Assembly (NCBI RefSeq): GCF_000002875.2 | Contig: NC_009415.2 | Span: forward strand, 754,001 to 818,000 | Source: Leishmania infantum JPCM5 | Taxonomy: Eukaryota > Euglenozoa > Kinetoplastea > Trypanosomatida > Trypanosomatidae | Reading direction: 5' to 3' | Length of the DNA: 64,000 nucleotides | Shown here: positions 19,015 to 28,199 of the stretch, piece after piece | Layout: each line of letters begins with the position of its first letter | Numbering within the stretch: the stretch's first letter is position 1 | Notes under the pieces: model-generated | What the model was told of the DNA's origin: nothing | Seen by the model: only the letters and a program-made list of their open reading frames with translations | The model's database searches: none | Position numbers and translations under genes: made by a program

Positions 19015-19842
19015 TCACTTTTTGCTCTGCATGGCCTCCGCCGTCTTCTGAATGCGCTCCTGCAAACGGAGCCGGCTCAACCGATCCTCCTCCTCCACGA
19101 GGTAGTGTAGACGAATGATGTTGTACTTGGAGCCGACAGGCTGGTCTGCCACGTACTCCAGTTCGTCCATGATCTCGCGGTATTGCTCTCCGAGGGTGAG
19201 GACGGTGTCCGGGTCACGCGATGTGGAGTCAAGCCCACCACGCATGCTGCCCGCCGCCCGCTGACTTGCTTCGTACTCTTCGCCGTGATGGGTGCCCATG
19301 AGGCCCATATCCGCCTCGAGCGCCGCCCGCTTCCCTTCTGCATCCATGCGGGCAAGCATCTCATCCCGCAGGACACCACGCAAAAAGTTTTTGCGGTCCT
19401 GCGCGCGCTCCTCGCGTTTGGCCTCGGCACGCGCCTTGCGAGATGCTCCGAGTTGTGCCCTCGTGCTCAGAGTGGCGGGGCCACGCTGGGCCACCGTGCC
19501 GCCGTAGTTGCGCGAGTTGGGAAAGGCGGTGCGGATGCTTGTTGCCGGGTCGCGGCCGTTCCCGTCGACGTCCGCGGCCGTGTGAACTGTGTGTGGGCCG
19601 TCCGCGGCGCGAAAGGTCAGCTTGGGCATGGCGGACGCGTCTGCTCCGCGGCCTGAGCAGTACAGCCCATTTTTTTCCGCGCCGCACGTGCCAGGGCAGG
19701 GGCACCCGCCATTTGAGGCATAATATCCCTGCAGCGTACGCGGGTTGCTGATATCGTGACGGTAGTTGGGAAGCTGCGTATTGTGACCGTAGCACTCGCA
19801 CTGGTGATACGATCCGTGCTGGCAGGTGGGAACCGACGGCAT
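19015..19842 (-). CDS. conserved-type protein with Cys/CYGH motif, paralogue 2
   Basis: 275 residues, function not recognised. Shares with the downstream gene at 17114-17962 the order YHQCECYGH (residues 12-20), LPNY (24-27), YYASNGGCPC (40-49), DGPHTV (81-86), and a C-terminal helical block with DQPVGSKYNIIRLHYLVEEEDRLSRLRLQE, which parallels DRPLNQTNMDLLRRILHRQEHLQRQRE of its partner. The middle is rich in Arg/Ala/Glu (about 125-165), likely coiled coil. ATG at 19842 begins MPSVPTCQHG; upstream in-frame residues look like UTR. There is no signal peptide or membrane segment. The pair suggests duplication followed by divergence of the region between the Cys motif and the coiled coil. Confidence 0.8.
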   Translation of the reverse strand: MPSVPTCQHGSYHQCECYGHNTQLPNYRHDISNPRTLQGYYASNGGCPCPGTCGAEKNGLYCSGRGADASAMPKLTFRAADGPHTVHTAADVDGNGRDPATSIRTAFPNSRNYGGTVAQRGPATLSTRAQLGASRKARAEAKREERAQDRKNFLRGVLRDEMLARMDAEGKRAALEADMGLMGTHHGEEYEASQRAAGSMRGGLDSTSRDPDTVLTLGEQYREIMDELEYVADQPVGSKYNIIRLHYLVEEEDRLSRLRLQERIQKTAEAMQSKK

Positions 19843-20444
19843 GTCTCTTGCTTGTACTATAGCGGGGCGGAGGTGTATATGATGCTGTCGGTAGCGGAAT
19901 GGAAAGTGGCGGGCTGGTGGGGAGTGAGTTGACGCAACGATGTAAAGATCACAGCGCAAGTGGAAAACACCATAAATGGGGTAAGCCGAGAAATGGTAAA
20001 GGGAAAGGAAAAGCGTAGATGCATGGGCCACCGTCGGAAGCGAGAAAGAGGCTGTGAGCGATGACGCACATAGGGCGCAGAGCACAGAAACCGTGGTTGC
20101 ACATCTCTGTAGTAGCGCCATCACCAAGAGGCACCACCAGAACGTTTTTCAGGTACGTACATGTTCTCGGTAACTGCCAAAAAAAAAAGAGAATCCGTAC
20201 TGCTGTTGTGTGCAGGCAGTGAGGTGGTGCGCGCACGCATTCCGCGACGGTCATTGCGAATGACCATGTCTTGAGCCACCCGCCCGTTAAACCAGAGATT
20301 CCCCGCCCCTGGCAATGCGGTCCAGATTTGGATGATTCTTGCTCGTGCGTTACAATCACTAATAAGGAAAAACAGTGGGCCACAAACGGAGCCGCAAAGC
20401 AGCGACACGTTCTTCCTTCGTCCGCACTGCGTTGCTCTCCATTG
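19843..20444. other. intergenic, no gene seen
   Basis: Gap between the karyopherin-like gene stop and paralogue 2. A 10-base A run at 20179-20188 (T run on the minus strand) could belong to the splice acceptor region of paralogue 2. Confidence 0.5.
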
Positions 20445-23400
20445 TCACAGTCGCTCCAGTTGACCCAGCTCGGAGAGCTGCGCCTGCGTCAGTGAGAGTG
20501 CTTTCCCTTTCGCGGCCTGCACAAGTTCGCGCGCGACAGGTCGCCACAGCTCCAGAAGGGACCCCCAGAAGAGGGCCGATGCCGACGCAGGGGGCTCAGC
20601 AGGCGGCAGCCGCTTCTTCGCTCCAAACACACATCGCGTCCACCACAAAATCGTCTTGGTGGTCTCCCTTCCATGCGAACGCAGAAATGAGCACAAGGCG
20701 TCCTGGGGAAGCGGCTGGACCGCCTCCTGCCACAGGCGGCCGAGGCACCACAGCACGTGGGCAGCTTCGCTGATGCCGCTCAGGTCTCCGCCCGAGGCAT
20801 TGGGAGCGTACTCCTGTATACGGGTGCTGGCGGCCTCCGAAAACGTGGCAGAGATGGTGGCGAAGGGGAGAGGACACACAGGTGCCAGTGCTCCAGAATC
20901 GGTGTGCGAACGACCAGAGTCGCATAGCAGCACTGCCAAACCGCAGGCAGCGGTGATCATGTTCAGCCTCATGTTGGACATGACGGTGGCTCTCGTGTCT
21001 TGTAGAAGCGCCAAGAGATAGTTCAGGGTGTGCAGACAGTGCGAGTGTAGCTCTGCGGTGGACTCGAGTCCGCGAATGTGGAACACTGAGCGTGGGCCGC
21101 GTTCGCCTTCGCATGTAGGCTGCGCACCACGCGCGGCGCTGCGTCTCGTCTGCCAGTGCTGCTGGTCCCAAAGACTCAAGAGAGACCCCAAACAAAGCCA
21201 TGCATCGGAGGCTGCAGCGTTGTGGGCCGAGACGAAGCGGAAGTGCGCTGCGTACTCCGCACTCCGCGTCACAGACAAAGGCGTACTAGAGGGAAGCACC
21301 TCGCGCATGCACAGCGCCAAGAGATCTCTTCCAAGAGAGTCGGAAAGACATCTCGGGCTGCTCACTAGCCCCGTGTCGGGCGCTACAGCCACATCAAGAG
21401 GCCGAAAAAGGGAAGAGCGGTACGCAGCGAGGAAGACACAGTCGTAAACGATGGCGAAGCAGGCTCGGCGCACGTCACCGAACTCATCTGACAGACAGAA
21501 CGCTTCATCTTCAGCACCGTCTGCAGTCACAGTGTTTGGCCTTGTCGAGACATGGCTTGGGTGATCTGCCAGTGACTGACAAGCAGCCAGAAGCGCCATG
21601 CAACGGTTTGGCAGCGCCTCAGCACCACTGCAGCTGCTGGGCGCGCCATCACATCCGATGCCGCTGGCGGCGGGAGGGAGGAGCATGGACGTCGCAAGCG
21701 CCATCACACGCGCATCCATGGTCCCGAAAGCGTCACCATCTTCTTTCGGCCGCAGCTGCTGCTCCAGCAGTGCGTCACGGTCTATGACACCATCGCACAC
21801 GCAGCTCACGAGATCGAGGCTCACCATGCACATATCTGTCATGTCCACAACCCCACTTGCGCTGTCAGCAGTTGGCAAGTTATTGGAGTGTGCGCGACGG
21901 GTGAGATAGTGAGCGTAGAGGTCGAGCATGTGATGTGCCACTTGCAGAATCCACGGCACGACCATTTCTAGTGCACCACCATCCATCGCACTCGTCACAT
22001 CCGCCATTGACGTCAGCAGCGTCGCCATCTCTAGCATCGGAGAGGCATTTTCGGAAAGGGAAGAGCCGCTGAGGAGTGTGGCGTAGTGCTGGGCCAGCGC
22101 CTCCAAAACCTGCGCGGTGACGAAACGAGCCGAGTACGATGCTACTGAGTGGGTGCCATCTGCCTGGCTTGCAGACAAGGAGTCCACCAATGGTGCTGTT
22201 CGCCAGAGCGAGGGCAGTGCTTCACTGAAGAGGTGGTACACAGCTTGCCGGACGCTCCACTGGAAGGACGGGAGGTATGAAGAAACAACACGCAACACCT
22301 CCACAACGGCGCAAAGGCCCGTCGTGGCGCCGAAGGACTGAAAAAAGGCGCGCGCACGTTCGCAGCGGTCACTGAGCAAAAGATGGCGAGCTGCGTCGCC
22401 GCCTTCGTCACCGGCATCCATATCGCCACTGCTGCCGCTGGTGCTGCCCAGAGATTCCTCCTCGAGGTCCGATGCAGCACCGCCGTTCACGGCACTGCGC
22501 ATCAGCTGCTCCATCACCTTCAGGTATGAGGTAAGAGCGGAGTTGAGGGTCTTTACACATTCCACTTGAGCGGCTTTACTTACCTCCGTGGTCAGGCGAC
22601 CGAGGACAAGGCCAAGCAGTTTTTCCAGGCCACCGACTGCAAGCATCACCGTGTGGGCACGCTCTTCAATACCTGACCTGCTTCGAGTCACGTGATCAGC
22701 GCTGGAAGTGTGCTGCCATGCGTCCAGTAAGCCAACCACCAGCCTTCCAAGATACCTCACAGCCTGCATGCGCACAAAGAATGGAGCGCGAGTGCCAAAG
22801 CCATCTTGTGTTGGTGGGCCGAGAAGGCTCAAGACAGACTGCACTTGCGCTGCAAGATTTTGGTCGAGTAGCTCAGGAGTTGCTGCGGCGAGGGAGGCGC
22901 TGACTTCGTCGTCGGCGAGGATACCATCGAGGAACTCGTTGTTCACAAACAAGGCGGACTCTGCGGCGCAGGCTACAGCGAGGCTTGCCAGCGGGGAGAT
23001 TGTTGCAGGGCGCACGACTAAAGGTGCAACCGCCATCATCCACGCCTGCTTGCAGGAGAGCCCAGCTGCACACCAGGCTACGGCCTGCCTTAGTGTCCCG
23101 TTGTCCGGTAGCGCGACTTCCAGCGCGTCTGCAATTAAGGTGTCATCCTGTTTGTCACAGCTCGCTGGGATCACTACTGCTGACGCGTTCCGCGTTGCCT
23201 CTGCGGGTTCGGCGGCAACCGAAGCCCATTCATCGTAAGTTTTTTGCGTGTGACTGCCGCGGGGCTCCCGACGCCGCCCGGTGGCCGACTTCACCAGAAA
23301 ACCTGCGGCGCTGTCCGGCTGGTGTGTTGTGTGTTCCTCTAGCGCATCAGCTACAGATGTCGGAAGCGTAGCTGCATCTACGAGCATGCTGTAGAGGCAG

Positions 23401-24761
23401 GAGACGTAGCCCTCTGTTGGTGCAGTCATCGTCGAGGGATGAGCCGAGAACGCGGCAAGGCGGCTCAAAGGTGCTCGGAGATGCGCGCACTCTGTATTCA
23501 TCCACTCTGTCACGTAGTTTATGCAGGCCAAGACGGCGGCGTGAACGCTGTCAGACTCACCGGCACCATCGTACTGGAGCTCAGCAAGGCACGCTGCATG
23601 GCAGAATTTCGCAAGCAGAGGAGTTGCCGTGGCGTGGAAGGCATCGTGAAGGGGATGGACAGCATCGAGAGCGACGGCGTCGGCCATGTAGCGCATGCCA
23701 ACCGCCACGAAAGGAGCGGCAGACACAACCACCTCGCGCAGGAAAGCGCCGTCAGCCCTCTGACCGTCCAAAAGCTCCAGATGCCCCAGCACGTGACGGA
23801 GGAGGAGGTCCTGAGCGCCGATTTGAACATTGCGAACTGCGGTGCCCACGGCGCGCAGTGCCTGCATAGAGGGGCCCTCACCCAAGCCGGTGCTGCTGCT
23901 GTCCGCACCAGGCGAGGTGACAGATTGGTCACTAGCGGGCGCGCGCAAGAAGTCTGAAGGGGCACAAGGCAGAAGACCAGACTCCATGCACGCCTGAAAA
24001 GCAGTGAGAGTCTCTTCCAACCACAACGCATTGAAACGCGCTGCTGCCCCGCTCGCGGCTTGCTCCGTCTCCATCTGCTTTTCGAGTAGTTGCAGCAACT
24101 GTGTGAAAAGGGAGCAGAGGGTCAAGCACTCGGCTGCTTGGCTACCCAACCGTTCACGCAGAACCTTCGACGTGGAAAGGGGTGCCTCGCATATCGCGCG
24201 CAGCAACGCAGCGCACAGGGCCCCAAGCTGAGCTGTGTGCCAGCGACCGCCTTGAAATGCGTGGTTCACGATGAGCGTGGCCGGATCTGTGCGTTGGAGG
24301 AGAGAGGATATGATGCGGGACCAGACTGCAGTGGCGGTGGACGCCAGGCTTGTGTGAGCCAACCCACTTAGCAGGCAGGCGATGAGATTCGCTGTGGCGC
24401 GCTGTAGTGGTGCTGCTGTGGTCGCCGATGATAGTGAGGACGAGCCCCCGAGGGCAGCGTCAAAGAGGGCCTCCGCTATGGACTGCGCCGCCGTTGCCGG
24501 ATCATCCCCTGCAGCGCTGAGATAGAGTGGCAGCCGGTCGCTGCAGCGCAGTAGCTGGCGGGCCACTGTAGTGGCAGAGAGCCGCACAGTGACGGAGGCT
24601 GCCGCATCACAGACGATAGCGAGTGTGGACACTAATGCAGATGGGTAGTCCGACAGGGCTTGGAGCTGTTCTAGGTTCGAGGCCTGCACCAACGGGTCTG
24701 GGTTAGTGAAGCTCTCCAAGAATCGATGCAGCTGCTCCTGGTCCACTTCTGTCCACTGCAT
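20445..24761 (-). CDS. karyopherin-like HEAT-repeat protein (importin/exportin family)
   Basis: 1438-residue all-helical protein. The N-terminus (DQEQLHRFLESFTNPDPLVQASNLEQLQAL...VTVRLSATTVARQLLRC) fits the importin-beta N-terminal pattern: a first helix, the loss of a few residues between helices, then VRxxAxxxLxxxL of the second HEAT unit. The remainder is Leu/Ala-rich helical repeats with several low-complexity acidic or Ser-rich loops (for example around DLEEESLGSTSGSSGDMDAGDEGG). Beta-karyopherins carry cargo through nuclear pores with Ran-GTP; most are 850-1100 aa, so this is long, nearer the size of the largest members. I cannot say which importin or exportin it is. ATG at 24761 has a minus-strand acceptor-like ...GCTTCTGCAG eight bases upstream and a long pyrimidine tract beyond (to about 24850); the frame open to 24839 is probably UTR. 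Confidence 0.6.
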   Translation of the reverse strand: MQWTEVDQEQLHRFLESFTNPDPLVQASNLEQLQALSDYPSALVSTLAIVCDAAASVTVRLSATTVARQLLRCSDRLPLYLSAAGDDPATAAQSIAEALFDAALGGSSSLSSATTAAPLQRATANLIACLLSGLAHTSLASTATAVWSRIISSLLQRTDPATLIVNHAFQGGRWHTAQLGALCAALLRAICEAPLSTSKVLRERLGSQAAECLTLCSLFTQLLQLLEKQMETEQAASGAAARFNALWLEETLTAFQACMESGLLPCAPSDFLRAPASDQSVTSPGADSSSTGLGEGPSMQALRAVGTAVRNVQIGAQDLLLRHVLGHLELLDGQRADGAFLREVVVSAAPFVAVGMRYMADAVALDAVHPLHDAFHATATPLLAKFCHAACLAELQYDGAGESDSVHAAVLACINYVTEWMNTECAHLRAPLSRLAAFSAHPSTMTAPTEGYVSCLYSMLVDAATLPTSVADALEEHTTHQPDSAAGFLVKSATGRRREPRGSHTQKTYDEWASVAAEPAEATRNASAVVIPASCDKQDDTLIADALEVALPDNGTLRQAVAWCAAGLSCKQAWMMAVAPLVVRPATISPLASLAVACAAESALFVNNEFLDGILADDEVSASLAAATPELLDQNLAAQVQSVLSLLGPPTQDGFGTRAPFFVRMQAVRYLGRLVVGLLDAWQHTSSADHVTRSRSGIEERAHTVMLAVGGLEKLLGLVLGRLTTEVSKAAQVECVKTLNSALTSYLKVMEQLMRSAVNGGAASDLEEESLGSTSGSSGDMDAGDEGGDAARHLLLSDRCERARAFFQSFGATTGLCAVVEVLRVVSSYLPSFQWSVRQAVYHLFSEALPSLWRTAPLVDSLSASQADGTHSVASYSARFVTAQVLEALAQHYATLLSGSSLSENASPMLEMATLLTSMADVTSAMDGGALEMVVPWILQVAHHMLDLYAHYLTRRAHSNNLPTADSASGVVDMTDMCMVSLDLVSCVCDGVIDRDALLEQQLRPKEDGDAFGTMDARVMALATSMLLPPAASGIGCDGAPSSCSGAEALPNRCMALLAACQSLADHPSHVSTRPNTVTADGAEDEAFCLSDEFGDVRRACFAIVYDCVFLAAYRSSLFRPLDVAVAPDTGLVSSPRCLSDSLGRDLLALCMREVLPSSTPLSVTRSAEYAAHFRFVSAHNAAASDAWLCLGSLLSLWDQQHWQTRRSAARGAQPTCEGERGPRSVFHIRGLESTAELHSHCLHTLNYLLALLQDTRATVMSNMRLNMITAACGLAVLLCDSGRSHTDSGALAPVCPLPFATISATFSEAASTRIQEYAPNASGGDLSGISEAAHVLWCLGRLWQEAVQPLPQDALCSFLRSHGRETTKTILWWTRCVFGAKKRLPPAEPPASASALFWGSLLELWRPVARELVQAAKGKALSLTQAQLSELGQLERL

Positions 24762-25219
24762 ACTTCGTCTGCAGAAGCGGCGTGTGACGAGAGAGCGGAG
24801 GGGCGGGTGTTGCGAAGGAAGGGACTCGAAGAGAGGCAAGAGAAGAGCGATTCAAGGTGCCAGGGGGCGAACGTCAAAAAGCCAATGGGGGGGGTGGAGG
24901 AGATGAAGGGCCGTGAGAAAGAGGCGCTGAAAAGCGATCGCGTAGCTTTTTGGGCGGGCGAGAAGACAAAGACTCCGCTTGCCTCTGTCCTGCGCTGCAG
25001 TCACATAGAGGGCGTCGTACACCTGACATGGCCACGCACAGCATAAAAGTGCAGACGTGTGCTCTTTGCGTGTCTTTCCCCGTTTCCTTTTCAGTTTCTC
25101 TGCCGACCCCTGAGAACACATGTGAGTAGGTTACCGTGCCGGCGACGTGTGGTGAGTAAAGGAGGTGCGCTTCATCCACGGCCACAGGTAAAGGCGCACA
25201 CTCACCAACACCAGGTGGC
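24762..25219. other. intergenic, no gene seen
   Basis: Gap between the PPR gene stop and the karyopherin-like start. Purine-rich on the plus strand near 24790-24930, so it carries the pyrimidine tract for the karyopherin mRNA. No coding frame. Confidence 0.55.
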
Positions 25220-27253
25220 TCATTCCAGAGAGGGTACGTGCCCACCTATTCTGTTTTCGTCGAAGACACGCACCTGCTTCGCGTCCATGGCACTTTGGAG
25301 AGCACGAACCTCCGATCGTGGACGCCCCGCCCTGTGCATCATCTTCAAGAGCTTGTTCAGGAGGAGTCCGTTTCCCTTGACACCGTAGTGCTGCATCTCG
25401 GCAATCACAAACGTGAGTTCCGTGTAGTCCTGGGTCTGCAGCATCACCTCTGCCATGATAGAGAAGGTGACAAGGGAGGGCACCAAGCCAGTGGCAGATC
25501 GAGAAGTGGCACTGATGCGCCAGGGACGCGGTGCCTTGCCAGCGCCGCCGCCCCGCTCGTGGTCGCCGTCGCCACTGACGCGCAGAGGATTCGACGGAGC
25601 GAAGAAGAGAGAGCGGTAAAAGGCAAAGACGCTTGCGGGGTCGCGGGAGTGCCGTGCTGCCTGGAGGACAGCGTTAACGAGGTAGGTAGTCATCGCAACG
25701 TTTTGCATGGTAGTCACTACCGCCATTGCGTCCGTGTAATGGCCACAGCGCACAAGCCCCGTGAGGAGGCGAGCATACATGCCAGGTGATGCTTGCCGCT
25801 CTTGCCTTGTCTGGTAGTCTGTTACGCGGGCCACGGCGAGGTGCATCACGTCGCACGCTTCGCAGATGGCGATGTATGAATTCACGGTGTACTCCGTTGG
25901 GGTCAGGTGAAAACGATCCGCATCCATCATGAGAGAGTGAGCCTTGGCTTCGACCAGTATAAGGCCGGAGCACCGCGCGCGATGACGTCCGTGCGTGGTA
26001 GGAGTGCCACTAGCGTCTGCGGTGGTGTGCGACCGCGCCGTCGCGAGGGAGACGGAGGCATGCTCCAGCAGGCCCATCACGTACTGGAGAATGCGTGGTG
26101 TCGGGTCGGTGCCGCTATCCACGAGATAGCGGTACATCTCCCATACTTTCTCCATGCCGTGGGGACTCAGGACGGTGCTGGAGGCTGCCGAGGGCGTGGT
26201 AAGCTCGGCAGGCAGTGCCCCGCCACTGCCCCAAAGCGAGCCTTCCTGCCCGCAGCAGTTCTCCCACCCGGCACCGCCGCTGACAAGCTGTGCGCTGGAG
26301 CCCAGAGACGCCTTGCCGGGCTGTCCCGCTCCACCGCCTCGCCTCACACCAACGCTGTAGAGCGTGTGGAAGATGTCCTCGTAGGTGTCGGCGCGCAGCC
26401 GCAGATGCCTTTCAATCACTTCGTCGTGAAGGCCGTAGATGGTTTGGCACTTCTCGATGGGGCTGCGGTGGGACTGAAGGCAGGCAACCATCCGCTGGAG
26501 CATGTCGTGGTACTGCTTCTGCCGCGCCTTCCAGATGAGCTCGCGCTGGACGTCATTCAGCCGCACCTGCCGGCGGCGGGAGTCGACATGTACGACCAGT
26601 GCGGGGTCGTAGCCGTCGCGTTCAATGCTGCGCGTTTCTTCAGCGCGGAGGTCAGTTGCTGCACGGCGCTGATCGTCTGACTGATAAGCCGAGTTCGGAT
26701 CTTCGATGGCACCGTGTGTGCCGGTGTGCCTCGGCGTAACACGCTTGCGCAATGTGGAGACGTAAGGCGAGTTACGCTTCTCCAGGTAGCGCAACACCGT
26801 TGCAGAAGACACGACAGGGTCTTTCTCATGTGATTGTCTTCGAATGTGCCGTGTACGCGGAGACGAAGACGAAGACGCCACCCGCGAGCGTGCGGCGCTT
26901 GCCGTCTGCCTATCAGAAAGCCCTGGAGCGCTTTCATGCACGACACTCGTGATGCTGTCGTCGTGATATGAGGCCACGGGTGACGGGGGAGCCTGCTGGG
27001 CTAGTCGCTCTTCTCTGTCACGCGTATATACTGGGACCTTAGCACTCCTGGACAGCTTCGACTGGAGCTGGCGTTGCGGTTCACGATCTGCCCCGTCAGG
27101 GCTACGGTGCTGTCTAAGGTTGAAATCGGATCTGAGAGGGCTAGAGGATCGGGTGTACGCAGGCCGGCTGACCTGCCGGAGAGCATAGAGGGAAGGGCCG
27201 CACAGCTGCGCCAGCGCACTGCATCGCCAGACGCGGAAGTGGCTCCGGTGCAT
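25220..27253 (-). CDS. pentatricopeptide-repeat (PPR) protein, probably mitochondrial
   Basis: 677 residues. The C-terminal half (about 370-660) consists of helix-turn-helix units of about 35 residues with PPR character: TPTEYTVNSYIAICEACDVMHLAV, SPGMYARLLTGLVRCGHYTDAM, TTYLVNAVLQAARHSRDPASVFAFY, PSLVTFSIMAEVMLQTQDYTEL and NGLLLNKLLKMMHRAGR. PPR proteins bind single-stranded RNA in organelles; in trypanosomatids they work in mitochondrial rRNA and mRNA processing or as mitoribosome parts. The N-terminus (MHRSHFRVWRCSALAQLCGPSLYALRQVSRPAYTR, of which about 35 residues are basic and nearly free of acids) is a good import signal. Residues 40-200 are Arg/Ser-rich and probably disordered. ATG at 27253 precedes the import signal directly. 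Confidence 0.75.
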   Translation of the reverse strand: MHRSHFRVWRCSALAQLCGPSLYALRQVSRPAYTRSSSPLRSDFNLRQHRSPDGADREPQRQLQSKLSRSAKVPVYTRDREERLAQQAPPSPVASYHDDSITSVVHESAPGLSDRQTASAARSRVASSSSSPRTRHIRRQSHEKDPVVSSATVLRYLEKRNSPYVSTLRKRVTPRHTGTHGAIEDPNSAYQSDDQRRAATDLRAEETRSIERDGYDPALVVHVDSRRRQVRLNDVQRELIWKARQKQYHDMLQRMVACLQSHRSPIEKCQTIYGLHDEVIERHLRLRADTYEDIFHTLYSVGVRRGGGAGQPGKASLGSSAQLVSGGAGWENCCGQEGSLWGSGGALPAELTTPSAASSTVLSPHGMEKVWEMYRYLVDSGTDPTPRILQYVMGLLEHASVSLATARSHTTADASGTPTTHGRHRARCSGLILVEAKAHSLMMDADRFHLTPTEYTVNSYIAICEACDVMHLAVARVTDYQTRQERQASPGMYARLLTGLVRCGHYTDAMAVVTTMQNVAMTTYLVNAVLQAARHSRDPASVFAFYRSLFFAPSNPLRVSGDGDHERGGGAGKAPRPWRISATSRSATGLVPSLVTFSIMAEVMLQTQDYTELTFVIAEMQHYGVKGNGLLLNKLLKMMHRAGRPRSEVRALQSAMDAKQVRVFDENRIGGHVPSLE

Positions 27254-28199
27254 TTCCCGTTGCCGTGCGCCTGAAGTAAAAGCGATTCACCAGTCTTCTG
27301 TGCTCAGGGTGTTTGCGGACTCTTTCAGTCGAAAGAGTGATGCGGAGGAAGAAGAAGAGCGGCCGTGGAAAAGATGCCAAGGAGAAGAGCATAAAGGAGG
27401 GCGGGGGTGACGGAGGTAAGCGGGGGCGCACTCATGAGCTGCAAACGCGTACGAGGGAGACACGGGAGGAGGAGATCGGCGCATGTGCACTGCGGATGAC
27501 GTGCAGGTCTACGAAAGATAACAGCGTGCGGTGCCACCAGGAGCACAGACGCGTGTTTTCGTCTAATGAGCCAAGGTGGTGGAGGTGGAGGGGGAGGAGG
27601 GGGGGGTCGAGGGTGAGGGGTGGGAACGGGGCCAAGAGTGGGAAGTGAGGGGCAGAGGGGGAATTGAAAGGCACACTCGCGGTACCGTCTTTTGAGAACA
27701 TGCAGGTGATTTCTTGATCAGAAAACACTGGCACAAGCACATGCGCCGAGCTTAGGAAGAAAGACGCAGCGCTCAAACCCCTCCCCTCAAATAACCCAAA
27801 GAAAGAGTGACGGCGTAACTCATCGGCAGGGGATTCACAGTTTCGTGCAATACGACCAGCAAAACAAGAGAAGACAGCGAACAGGTGGACACCAAGAAGG
27901 GTCATGCCCCTCGTTCACCGACAGATTTGTGGTTGCGCAGGCAGGGAGCGCCTCAGTGGGGATCAGTGCAGTAAAGGCGCGACAATACCAACATGGACAC
28001 AAAAGAAGCAGCTTCGGTGAGCCACGGCTCTGTGACCCATCTATGCGCTGCTCGGTATATAAAGCACGCATGCACGTATAAACGCTCTGGCGCGTAGGTG
28101 GAGCTTCCTTCTCCACCGGCAGCCCTCAGCCAAACACTTCTCGTGGTTTTCCCATCAGAGAGAAAGAAAAGACACTCAGAGCAAGCAGCACAGAGAGCT
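27254..28199. other. intergenic, no gene seen
   Basis: Purine-rich plus strand from 27330 to 27660, including a G-rich run (27570-27625). On the minus strand this is a long C/T-rich tract. The minus-strand frame 27432-27905 is a translated pyrimidine tract rather than a gene. Confidence 0.55.
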
